The position numbers and the translations under genes are program-made. Shown here piece after piece: positions 1 to 10,538 of a stretch of 64,000 nucleotides of DNA. The stretch lies in the NCBI GenBank assembly GCA_000750105.3, contig JPHH03000054.1, forward strand, positions 156,571 to 220,570, read 5' to 3'. Each line of letters begins with the position of its first letter. Position 1 is the first letter of the stretch. Source of the stretch: Tolypocladium sp. Sup5 PDA-1. Its lineage: Eukaryota > Ascomycota > Sordariomycetes > Hypocreales > Ophiocordycipitaceae. A model generated the notes under the pieces. It was not told where the DNA came from and did no database searches. It saw only the letters and a list, made by a program, of their open reading frames with translations.

Positions 1-725
1 CGAAGCCAGCGGCCCTGGTTGAGACACGCGTACGGATACGGAGTACTCACAGTCTCACTCCTCCGAAGCAGTGGTCGGTGCTGGAAACGTGAGTGAATGG
101 GCCTTGCTTGCCTGGGAGACAAAGTAACCCCCACCCCTGCTGCATGTCCCCTGCACCAACCCGGCTACTTCCCTGGTCTCAGGCGACATAGACCACAGAA
201 GCCTGCAGGTGCTTCCGGACCCACTATCCCATCATCCCCAGCGGCGCCTTGCCATCCTCCATCATTCTTTCCCTTCTTCACCTTTTTTTTCTCCCCTTTC
301 CCACCAACTCCACCACAGCCTCAAACCGCTCACCCAACACCATCGCCATCGCCTTCACCTTCACCCCCCTTACGCCTTCCACCATCTGCTCGAAGCCGAA
401 ACTCCATCGCCGCCATCTCCATCTCGCCGCCGCCGCCGCCGCCGCACCGTGCAGCTCCTCCTCAGCCGCCCGGCTGATCGACTGAATCTGATCCGTGCCG
501 CGCCAACGTCTCCCGGCGCGCGCCAGCCATCTCGCCTTCCCGCTGCAGCTGGATCCGCGCATTGAGGCGAACAACTGGCCACAACGCCGCCCAGTGATCC
601 ACGCCGTCGCCACCAGCTCCGCTCGCGACTGCCTGCGACCGCGACCGCAATATATAATCTTTAGCCAGAGCATCCTTTTCGACCACGTCGCATCAGTCGT
701 CTCCACGCGGCCGTGACCGACAACA
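1..725 (+). promoter_or_regulatory. Upstream region and leader of the tup1-like gene
   Basis: No supported gene lies here. A GTAC-type motif (tacggatacggagtact) sits near position 31. Positions 245-470 are pyrimidine-rich with C/T runs and CCG repeats, as is usual for the leader of a highly expressed fungal regulator. The reading frames here are low-complexity Pro/Ser or Arg runs and I treat them as chance. The transcription start cannot be placed from sequence alone. Confidence 0.5.
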
Positions 726-2756
726 ATGTCCATGTACTCGCATCGCGGCATGGGGGCCGTCCCCCCCGGCAACTCTGCGCGCCTCAACGAGCTCCTCGAT
801 CAGATCAGGGCCGAATTCGAGACTCAACTGCGCCAGACCGAAGGCTTTGAGCACCAGAGTACGTTTGCTTTCCTCTTAGACCCCGTCCCCTATCTGCCTC
901 CAAGCAGCCCAGCTGCAGGCACTCCCAGGTACAAGCCAGCTAACAACGCCGCCATAGTCTCGGCGCAAGTCAGCGAGATGCAGCTCGTCAGAGAAAAAGT
1001 GTACGCGATGGAGCAGACCCATATGACTTTGAAGCAAAAGTGAGTTGACTGCCCTTCGGCGCCGGCCCCCAATGAGCTTGCTAACCCACGGTTCTCCCTT
1101 TAGATACGAGGAAGAGATTAGCATGCTGCGACATCAGCTTGAGGCGGCCCGGAAGGGTGCCCCTCCGTCGGCCATGCCTGGCCCACCCCAGCATGCCGGC
1201 CCTTCTCAGCAGCCTCCGTCGATCGCCCCCGGCAATGGCCTCTTCAGCGGCATCATGGCCGGCGGCAACCAGGCCGGGCTCGCTCCACCTCAGCAGCAAC
1301 CTCCGCCCCAGGAGCAGCAGGTAGGACCTCAGCATCAGATGGCTCAGGGCCCACCAGGGCTTCCCGTCCCACCGCCGCATCCCAATGCCCAGCAGCCTCC
1401 CTACCATCAAGGCTACCCACAGGGCCCCGTCTCCAATGGCATGGGTCCTCAGCCACCGCAGAGCACCGCATCGCCTGGCCCGGGCAGGCGAGGTGTCGGC
1501 CGCCCCCCGAACGCGGTCGGCCCTGCCACACCCCAGATCAACACCCCGGTCCCCTACCCGGGAAACGCTCAGTCGCCCCAAGTCAGCCACCCGACGCCGG
1601 ACCACGCGCGCATGGGCGGCCCCCGAGCGCCGCCACCGGTCGGCAATTCACTTGGCGACCTCGAGGTTGACGCGGTCGCGCCGCACAACAAGAAGACGGG
1701 CAGCGACTGGTACGCCATCTTCAACCCCCAGGTTCAGCGCGTCCTCGACGTGGACCTGGTTCACTCCCTCACCCACGAGAGCGTTGTGTGCTGCGTGAGG
1801 TTCAGCCACGACGGCAAGTATGTCGCCACGGGCTGCAACAGGTCCGCCCAGATTTTCGACGTCCAGACCGGCGAGAAGGTCTGCGTGTTGGAGGATCACA
1901 ACGCAGGGGACATGACCGCCGACCTGTACATCCGAAGCGTCTGCTTCAGCCCCGACGGGCGATATCTGGCTACCGGCGCAGAGGACAAGCTGATTCGGGT
2001 AAGTCCAAGCTCCCTTTGCTCAGCACCTTCAGACTTGCAAATATGACTAACTTGTGAACGCAGGTGTGGGACATTCAATCCAGGACCATCCGCAATCACT
2101 TTGCTGGCCACGAGCAAGACATCTACTCGCTGGACTTTGCTCGTGATGGCCGAACCATTGCATCCGGCAGCGGCGACCGAACGGTGCGGCTGTGGGACAT
2201 CGAGCAGGGCACCAACACCTTGACGTTGACGATTGAGGACGGCGTCACCACCGTGGCCATCTCGCCCGACACGCAGTACGTGGCGGCCGGCTCTCTGGAC
2301 AAGAGCGTCCGCGTCTGGGACATCCACACGGGATTCCTCGTCGAGCGCCTCGAGGGCCCCGACGGCCACAAGGATTCGGTATACTCGGTGGCCTTCTCCC
2401 CCAACGGCAAGGACCTCGTCAGCGGCAGTCTGGACCGAACAATCAAGATGTGGGAGCTGAGCTCTCCTCGTGGCGGTGGCAGCGCCGGTCCCAAGGGAGG
2501 AAAGTGCGTCAAGACGTTCGAGGGTCATAGGGACTTCGTCCTCTCGGTTGCGCTGACGCCCGATGCCAACTGGGTCCTGTCGGGATCCAAGGACCGCGGA
2601 GTCCAGTTCTGGGATCCCCGGACAGGAACGACACAGCTGATGCTTCAAGGACATAAGAACTCTGTCATCTCTGTGGCACCGAGTCCCCAGGGCGGATACT
2701 TCGCCACGGGATCTGGCGATATGAAGGCTCGCATTTGGTCGTACCGCCCGTACTAG
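726..2756 (+). CDS. tup1: Tup1/RcoA-type WD40 transcriptional corepressor
   Basis: Global corepressor that acts in the nucleus with an Ssn6/Cyc8 partner, recruited by DNA-binding repressors. Exons 726-858, 958-1039, 1104-1998 and 2064-2756 join in frame to 600 residues. Residues 1-90 form the N-terminal helical tetramerisation domain (NSARLNELLDQIRAEFE, then an EEEISMLRHQLEAARK coiled coil). A Pro/Gln/Gly-rich linker follows to about residue 260. The C-terminal part is a seven-blade WD40 propeller with repeated GH..D and VWD/LWD ends (IRVWDIQS, VRLWDIEQ, VRVWDIHT, IKMWELSS, VQFWDPRT, RIWSYRPY). The domain order and length match fungal Tup1/RcoA/RCO-1, so identity is firm. The start is the first ATG before the conserved N-terminal helix. 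It converges on the rmp1 gene. Confidence 0.96.
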
Positions 2757-3108
2757 TCAGACGAGGCCGTCTACCAAATGCGATACTGAATTTTACACGC
2801 CAACGGGATCAGTGGGCAGCGGCCCGCCTAGGGAGAGCACGGGGAAGCGGTTGCCAAGGGGCTATTGGATTCTTTGGGATGGGACTTTGCTACAGTGCCT
2901 GTCCGGCAAAGGGAAAACACTGGGCGCATGGGCAGGAAGGAGAACAGCCAATCAATACTTGTACGGTAGGGGTGGGGGTCGCGCGTGGGTTATTCGCCGA
3001 CACGCATTTTCTTGTAGTGGTCTGTCTTTGATAATGATTATCTGAAGGTTTCAAAGTGCTATCTATCAACTTCGGGTTGTCGATTCAGGTAGTAAGTGAC
3101 GTATGCTG
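2757..3108. other. Convergent 3' spacer between tup1 and rmp1
   Basis: 352 bases between two convergent stop codons. No open frame with recognisable protein features and no repeat. It presumably holds both 3' untranslated regions. Confidence 0.5.
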
Positions 3109-3874
3109 TCAGGCCAGGGAGCTAAAGAGACTGGAAAGCGCATCCGTGTCTTTCTTCATTTTCTTCTTCTTGTCCTTGGCCTTTGTCTTTCCGCCGCCGC
3201 TCGTCTTTTTATCACGGCCGTGCTTGAGAGGTTCCTCCGGTGCGCGCTTTCGCGAGCTGGGTATGGTAGCCGCCGATTCCTCATCGGCACGCTGCATATC
3301 TTGACGGGAAATGGCAACACCTCGGTCTGGGCCACGAGGCTCTGCGGCCGATGGCGCACGGGGCTGTACTGTTGCCAATGGCTGCTCTGCGGGCTTGGAT
3401 GGCTGCGGAGGGGGTGATTCGGAAGGGGCGAGGTCAGCGAGGATGGAATTGGTGCGACCGAGGACGGCGAGCAGCATAAGGCCCAGCGGCGCGTGTTGGT
3501 TGTCGGCAGCGAGCTGCGTGAAGGCGCTGGAGAAGAGGGTTCCATGTCAGTCCTCGATCCCCCACCAGCAGAGAGAGCAATGGGGGGGTGTCTTACACGT
3601 AGGCACGGGGGACGACATGGCTTCTCAGCCAGCGCGCGCGCGCAACGACGACGTCATCGCGGCGCCGTGCGGTGGTGGTCGCAGGCGGGGGCCGCGCCGT
3701 CGACTTCGGCTGGAGCACGTCGTCGGCAAGGGCCTGGAGCGCGCGGCGAAGGATGTTGAAGGAGGACCACCAGTGGGAGGCGCGGTGCTGGTTGCGGTGG
3801 CGGTGGTTGAAGGCGTGGAGCAGGGGGAGGAGAGCGGAGAGGGAGTCGCCGTCGTGGGCGTGCGAGGTGGTCAT
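3109..3874 (-). CDS. rmp1: RNase MRP subunit Rmp1-like protein
   Basis: Predicted protein component specific to RNase MRP, the nucleolar RNA-protein enzyme that cuts pre-rRNA. Exons on the minus strand are 3874-3597 and 3526-3109, joined across a GTAAGA...CTCCAG intron to give 231 residues. The diagnostic family signature is near the N-terminus: HAFNHRHRNQHRASHWW, followed by SSFNILRRALQAL. The Arg/His/Trp core is that of the Rmp1 family. The C-terminus is basic (KTKAKDKKKKMKKD) and ends DALSSLFSSLA. I chose the ATG at 3874 because the family domain starts within about 15 residues of it. The frame stays open upstream to 4165 through a Ser run, so a longer N-terminus (ATG near 4120) is possible. 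Family assignment is by motif recognition only. Confidence 0.8.
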
Positions 3875-5067
3875 GCTGCTGTTGCTGCTGCTGCTGCTGC
3901 TGGCGGGGTGAGATTGGGATTGGAGAAGGCGGGTTGACGCATGGCTGGTGGGCGAGGCCGACGCCTCTTCAGAACATGTCGTCCCACGAAGTGAGTTGTC
4001 GGAGATGTTGGCACATTGTGTACGAAGGGCTTCGCGTGTCGGGTCGAGTTGGCTCGCGATCTTTTTAGGTGGAGTTGCCTTACTCGTACTGGCCGGTGTC
4101 ACTGATAAGATAAGAGCCATGGCTTGCGCAGGGCTCACCCGCGGCCCCAATTGAGGGCCTCGCACTTACAATGGCGAGGCTGAAGTGTGAGAACCGATAT
4201 GGATTGGTCGACTTTATGACATACATGAAATCAAACTCAAGGATTGAGAGACCCAGCTTCTCCTTGGACGGAGAGTTGTTGCGTTGCAATACCACCTCCG
4301 TACGGTTTACGGAGTACTTCGTACGAAGTACGTGATGCCTGGATCGTGTTGCCTGCCGAGACTCCATACGGAGGGGCAAGACGCAGCGGGGCGCGGGCGA
4401 TACAAGAAGAGGGGCCGGCTGGATGAGCTGCAGCGAGTCACGACACGCTGCTGATGTACATTGCATTGGGGCATTGAGAGATAAGGCGAGGCAGCGAGGG
4501 CCACGGCTTGTACCATGCACGCCAGCCGACACAGGTGCGTCCTTGTAGGATGATGTGGTTTACCCAGGCGCAATGGTACGACAGAAGAGTCGCGTGTAAC
4601 CAGCATGCCAAGACTCTACGGGCATGGCAATCGAAGGTCACAATAAGGTGCTGTGTTACTCTGTACCTCTACTCGTACTAGATCGAATCTCGAGCGTGGG
4701 GCATCGGTCCGCTGATACGGATAGACCAGCTAGCAGAGGCGCCAACTGTTAGTTACGTACCAATCAATATAGATACAGCTTCCTGGACGAGACCCCCACC
4801 TGGCCTCTGGAGTCTGGACTGCGCCGGGCCATCGCGTGTCGTCTGCTCTGGAACATTAGCTGATAAGGCGTCTCTGTTGACGGTGCCGTGCCCGTCGTCT
4901 TGGCCACCGACTCCCGTCGTTCGTTGACCTGAACCTGTGGGCGGATGCAGAGACTGTCCGAAGTCGCTTCGCTCCCGCCGCCACTAACGCTTGAATCTCA
5001 ACTCTCCTTTGCTATTTCCCCCTCCTCACCTCTTCATCCTTGACCTCTGCTCGGCAAAGTCTCGCAA
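3875..5067. other. Divergent spacer between rmp1 and avt1
   Basis: About 1.2 kb with no convincing gene. Positions 3875-4165 remain open in the rmp1 frame and may be its leader. A perfect 18-bp palindrome is at 4314-4331. The 90 bases before the avt1 start are pyrimidine-rich, as expected of a leader. Confidence 0.5.
4314..4331. repeat. Perfect 18-bp palindrome GTACTTCGTACGAAGTAC
   Basis: Reads the same on both strands. It contains the GTACTTCGTAC unit that recurs in many other spacers of this window. Function unknown. Confidence 0.85.
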
Positions 5068-5173
5068 ATGGCGGCGGCGCCACGGAACCCGACCTCATGG
5101 GACGAGTACGAGGGACGCGCCTCGCCGTCGGGCAGCCTCACGTCGAGCGTGCTGGCCGAGGAGCAAGCACTGC

Positions 5174-5204
<31 letters not shown>

Positions 5205-7438
5205 TGGTGATAGGGACAATAGCAGTCGCCCCATGCGGCACCAGGAACGCAGACGGTAAGCGACGATGCGCGCGCGCTCTCAATCTACGCACATGCAACT
5301 CCGCGACCGAGTTCCGGGCTGACGGATTTGCATCACCAGGTCCTCCGTCACCAACCGCCTCGCCGCCATGGCCGACATTGGCGGCGTGAACAGCATCAGG
5401 TCCTTCGCCCGCAGCTGGCAGCGCGCCGCCAACTTCGCTGAAGTCATCCCCCGCCGCCCGAGCCTGGTCCTCGCCCCCGACCAGCAGCCCCTCGTCGGCC
5501 CCAGCTTCGACCCTATCCAGTACGGCCGGAGCCCCGTCGACGACCATGCTCCGCCGCCGCACACGAGCCTCCTGCGACAGCATCTCGACCTTTCTCCTCC
5601 CCGTGACTCGTCTCCGGGTGGAGAGCCGAGCGCCGGCTTTGGCCCCGCGCGGGGGGGTTCGACGGAAGATGACTTCAGTGAACGCGAGAGCAAGGCCCTC
5701 GATGCAGAGATGGCTACTGGCGCCTTGCCGGCGGGCTCTCCGTCGGGTCGCTCCAGCATGTTTGCCGTTCCTCCACATCTTGCTGCCCCGTCTGTGATTG
5801 GAAGCTATGGGTCCTTTCGCAGCTCGCACTACGGCACAGTGGGCACCGTGCGGTCGCGGTCTTCCTTTAGCCATGGCAGTGGGTGGAAGATTCGCACCGG
5901 CGAGGGCGACGAGGCCGCGGCCGAGGATGAAGACGATGCTGCCCTCGGTGAGGAGCAGCCCATCCTCGTCAAGGAGGTCAAGCAGGGCGACAAGATTCTC
6001 TTGACCGTCGAGGGCCAGAGCACCCTGCCCCAGTCCATCTTCAACTCCATCAATGCTATCATTGGTGTCGGATTGCTGAGCCTGCCCTTGGCCTTCAAGA
6101 TGAGCGGCTGGATCATTGGCTTGGTGCTCATGACGCTCACGGCCGCCGTCACGGCCCATACCGGCAGGCTCTTGGGCAAGTGCATGGAGTTTGATGCCAG
6201 TCTCATCACCTACTCCGACCTCGCATACGTCTCCTTTGGCGCCCGGGCCCGTGTCGTCGTCTCGGCCCTGTTTTCCCTGGAGCTCATCGCGGCCTGTGTT
6301 GCTCTCGTCATCCTCTTCGCCGACTCACTCGACCTCCTGCTTCCGGGCCTCGCCACTGTGAATGTCTGGAAGAGTGTCTGCGCGGCCTTGATCTTGGCCC
6401 TGAATGCCATGCCCCTGCGATGGCTGAGCTACACCAGCGTCGTGGGCATCTTTTCTACCTTTTGCAGTGGGTTGGTTTCATCCTTGCAGGGGAGATGGTT
6501 ACTGAGTCTTTCGTCTAGTCGTTTGCATCGTCATCATGGATGGTCTCGTCAAGGAGCACAAGCCCGGCTCGCTCTGGGAACCCGCTCCGACGCATCTTCT
6601 CCCCTCCAACTGGTTATCCCTGCCTCTTGCGTATGGTCTGATAGCTAGCCCTTGGGGAGCCCACTCCGTCTTTCCCTCGGTACGGACAGAATCGTGCCAG
6701 ACGAGCGTGTCGATGAGGCTCGCTGACCTTTGTGCAGATCTACCGAGACATGCGCCATCCCCACAAGTGGAAAACAGGCGTGAATGTGACGTTTTCCTTT
6801 TCTGTAAGTCCTCGACTTGTCACCAAACCGCACCCCCATGAGTTGGCTTTGGCTGATGGCGGTACTTGCTGCCTTAGTACGTCCTCGACACGTGTCTGGC
6901 CATCATCGGCATCCTGATGTTTGGCGACGGCATCAAGGAGGCCATCACTTCCAACATCCTCAAGACCCCGGGATACCCCCAGGCGCTGACGATCCTCATG
7001 TGCATCTTCATCGCCATCATCCCGCTGACCAAGATCCCCCTCAACGCCCGGCCCCTCATCACCACTGCCGACGTCATTTGCGGGCTGCACCGCGATCACC
7101 ACCACCATCACCACAGCCAGTCCGCTGCTCCTGCAAGTCGCCGATCGGTCCTTGTCGCCGGCTGTCTCAGGGCCCTGGTCCGCGTCTTCGTTGTCCTGGT
7201 CCTACTGGTCATATCCATCCTCTTCCCCGCGTTCGACTCGGTGTGCGCCTTCCTTGGCGCGGCCCTTTGCTCGCTCATCTCCGTCATTCTGCCCATCCTG
7301 TTCTACCTGAAGCTGTACTGGAAGGAGGTATCTGTGCGGGAGCGCGTCATTTCCTGGTTCTTGTTGGTGTTGTTTTCCGTCCTGGGCCTGGTGGGCACGG
7401 TCTGGACCTTTTTGCCAAAGCATCTCGTCGGCGCATAG
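5068..7438 (+). CDS. avt1: Avt1-like vacuolar amino acid transporter (AAAP family)
   Basis: Predicted H+/amino-acid carrier of the vacuolar membrane. Exons 5068-5255, 5340-6466, 6519-6679, 6738-6803 and 6878-7438 give 700 residues. Residues 1-290 are a long hydrophilic, Ser-rich N-terminus with ten consecutive Asp near residue 37 and RLAAMADIGGVNSIRSFARS further on. The membrane domain starts at SIFNSINAIIGVGLLSLPLA, the signature first helix of the family. It continues through LITYSDLAYVSFG, ELIAACVALVILFADSL and five or more further hydrophobic helices to a short tail. A His run (HRDHHHHHHSQ) lies in a loop between late helices. Length and layout fit yeast Avt1 and its Pezizomycotina relatives. 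The exact substrate is inferred, and Avt3/Avt4-type activity cannot be excluded. Confidence 0.9.
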
Positions 7439-8594
7439 CATGTGGATGGGGGTGTGTATATATGTACGTACCTTGCGTGTATGAAGGTGGCAGTGGACGG
7501 TTGATACTTGGGATCTCTGTGGGCATGACGTATCTTGTCGGGCGGTGGTTATTCGCTTACCTTGGGCATTTCGTCGTGATGGATATACCTGGGGAGTGGT
7601 TCGGCGGCTTTTTGGAAGACAAGCTCACATGAAACTAGTCAGTCCGTCATACGTGCCAACCGCCGTGATACCTGGGTATATTCCCTACCACGGGCGACTG
7701 TCGCGCAAATGCCTCTCGTAGGTCGGGCGATCCCCAGTCCGTCACGTACTTTTGATCCCTCGTCCCATTCCTCTGTCGTCACGTCGCATCCTCACCCTGT
7801 CGCGATCGTCCCTCCGTCGCAAAGCCAAGCTTACATACTTCGTACCTACCCTAGAACCCATCCACCCAACCCCAGCCAGCTACGGCGCCAACTTGGACAA
7901 GTGACGGAGTTGCAACGGTCGTGCATGAGAGGCGCCCACAGCCATGCGCTCTGTGCCGATGCACCCCGCGAGTCCGAAGTAAAACAACCTAGCAAGGCGG
8001 GTACTCCGTCGTACGGGCGCACACTGTGTGTCTGGGCCTGTTTTACTTTCCGGCTAGACGGGCGCATCACTGGACGGCAGTCAATTCACCGACGTGACAA
8101 CCGCCAGCACGCAATGTCGTGCAACACAATGACGCCTTGAGCTGACCAGTTACAGGCACATACAGAACCCGCTGAAGCCGTCACACAAGGACTCGTCGAT
8201 CAAGACATGTTAGCCCTCGCTACGATGCAACCAAACACGGCCACTCACATACCATAAGGCTGGCAACAAGACAAGGGTCACACCAGAGACGCAAGAGCAG
8301 ATCATCAGTTTGAGTGGGTAACTTCTGGTATTCTCTGAACTATCTCTGGAAATATCCGATACACAGAAAGCGAGTTAAGGCCCAAATCACCCTCCCAGCG
8401 CTGAGCAGCAGCTGCCGCGTGCAATAGCTAACCAATGCGATCCAACTTGGCCCCGTCTGCAGCTTCAAATCTCGAAGACGTGTGAGCGGCAGACGGGCGT
8501 GTTGGCCAAGCCCGCAGGCGTCAACCTTGCCGAGCACCGAGAATTACGGCGACGGTCCCAACCACGATTGGAGGGTACGTAGAGCTTTGCACTC
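7439..8594. other. Convergent spacer between avt1 and the kinase gene
   Basis: About 1.15 kb. Short frames such as 7709-8140 have no family features and read like chance. No repeat longer than a few units was noticed. Confidence 0.5.
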
Positions 8595-8716
8595 TTACCA
8601 CCCACCAACCCACTCAATATCCCCGAGATCGGTACGCTTATCTCGGCGCCAGTTCCAATCTCTACCCTTGTTCCAGGGGCACTCTTTGGCACGTTCTTTG
8701 CCCCAAGTCTTGCTTG

Positions 8717-8807
<91 letters not shown>

Positions 8808-10538
8808 CAAGTTATCGTTGTTAGAAGAATGATCCAAAACGCCCGCTTCGTAAGATTTATATCCAATAGCAAAATGACGGTGAGGCTTCAAGCCTGGCGA
8901 CTTATCAGAGTCCAATCCCGAGTTCTGACCCCTGCGGCGCTCGCCCAGCACAGCCCACTTGTCGTAGTTGAATCGCTTGGGCGGAGGCGAGTAGCGCGGT
9001 GTGGCAGGCGGGGTCGTCTTGGCAGAGGGGGACGATTCCTGGAAGAAGAAGCCATCTGCCACCAGGTCATCATCGACGTCGCCCTTGATGTCGTGAGACG
9101 CAGACTCTGGCTCCGCCTTGTCCTCCTCCTTCGGGGCTTCCCTGCTCTCGTGGCTCCAGGTCCTCGAGTTGAGTTCCTGACGAGACTGCATCTCCTGTTC
9201 ACGCTCCTCCTCCTCGTCCTCATCCCACATGTCGCTCCAGCTCTTGGAAACGGCATCCTTGCGACGACCAAAGACCGTCGACATGGATAGAGTGAGCGGT
9301 TTCGCCATTGCAATGGGCAGTGAACCTGCCGTTGGTGAGACCCTGGAAAACCGAGATGGCTGCTTGATGGCTAGAGACTTCATAGACACACCAAGCTGGG
9401 ACTCCAGCATGGAAGACATCGATGGAGTCTGGATGCTGGCCGAGCACCAATCTGCAGTCTCCCCGGACTTGGAGAAGAGGTCCTCCGAGTAGCTCTCGTC
9501 GTCGGGGATGGCACTGAGCTGACGGCCCTGGTGGTGCGGGCTCGCGTGCAGAGCTTTGGCCCAGGGAAACGCGCCAGTGTCGACATGTGGGCTCTGAATG
9601 GACGGTGTGCGGAGGGGTTCGCGATTGGCAGATGCGACTGTTGCCTTCTCGGCACCGCAAAAGTCGTCGAGACTCTCGTCTTCCGTGGTGAAGCTCACAA
9701 CACGAAGAAGGGCGTCCCGTGCTCCAACCAAAGATCGCCTCTTAGGGTCAAAGTTCATGCACTGAACAATAACCTCGTACGTGTCCTGCGACATGTCGGG
9801 GAAGACGTCGAAGAGGCTCTGCTTGTCGCGAGAGAAGTCGAGAAACAGAGGGTCGGCTTCGGTTGGCGTCGTGAAAGGGTTCCGCGAGAAGAGAATGTTG
9901 AGCAGGCAGATACCGATGGCCCAGATGTCAGCGTTGGCAGGCGAGTATCCAGCTCCTGCGGAGTCGAACTGTTCCGGGGCCATGTAGCGATCACTGCCGA
10001 CAGTCATCTCGTAGGACCACTTGTCAGTTGTCGCGAGTCCGAAATCACCCAGCTTCATGGCTCCATCGTGGGTGAGGAAGATGTTCTCCGGCTTGATGTC
10101 GCGGTGGTAGACGCCCTTGGAGTGAATGTAGGCGACAGAATCGACCAGCTCGAGCATGAACTGGCGAACATGCTCGGTCTGGAGTGGACCGTGACCGTGG
10201 CGGATGGCCTCGTACAGGTCGCCCTGCGAGCAGAACTCCATGACAAGATAGATGTGGGCATCAGTCTCAAAGGAGTGGAGAAGGTTGACAATGTTGGCAT
10301 GAGAGCCAAGGCTGCTGTGCAGCGAGAGCTCCTCGGATTTGTCGTCAACGGCAAACTCATGGCTGAAGTCGTAGGGAGCCGACTTCTTGGTGAGACACTT
10401 GATGGCCACAGGTTGGTTGGTCAAAAGGTCCTGCGCCATGAAGACCATGCCGAAAGAGCCGTGGTTGAGAGGGGAGATGGTCTGAAAGCGGCCGTCGAGG
10501 AGGACGCCGCCGACAAACTTGTCCCTCATGCAGTCCAT
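8595..10538 (-). CDS. Ran1/Ksp1-type serine/threonine protein kinase with poly-Asn tract
   Basis: Cytosolic or nuclear Ser/Thr kinase of the fungal Ran1-Ksp1-Sks1-Vhs1 group, whose members act in nutrient signalling. Single exon, 647 residues from the ATG at 10538. The kinase domain spans residues 15-310: glycine loop NHGSFGMV (26-32), ATP lysine in VAIK (K47), catalytic HRDIKPEN (D147), DFG (D165) and APE (187-189). The rest is Ser-rich and acidic with an uninterrupted Asn run at about residues 575-605, encoded by (TTG)n on the plus strand. The C-terminus ends DLGDIEWVGGW, a tail I recognise from Pezizomycotina members of this group. The frame is open for 89 codons upstream (to 10805), but that part looks like leader and MDCMRDKFVGGVLLDGRF is the natural start. 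Confidence 0.9.
8727..8808. repeat. (TTG)n microsatellite inside the kinase gene
   Basis: Almost pure trinucleotide repeat of about 27 units. It is read on the minus strand as CAA-phase AAC codons, giving the poly-Asn run of the kinase. Because its unit is three bases, length changes keep the frame. Confidence 0.95.

Noticed and set aside
5095..6159. 354-codon minus-strand frame
   Set aside because: Antisense shadow of avt1 exons.
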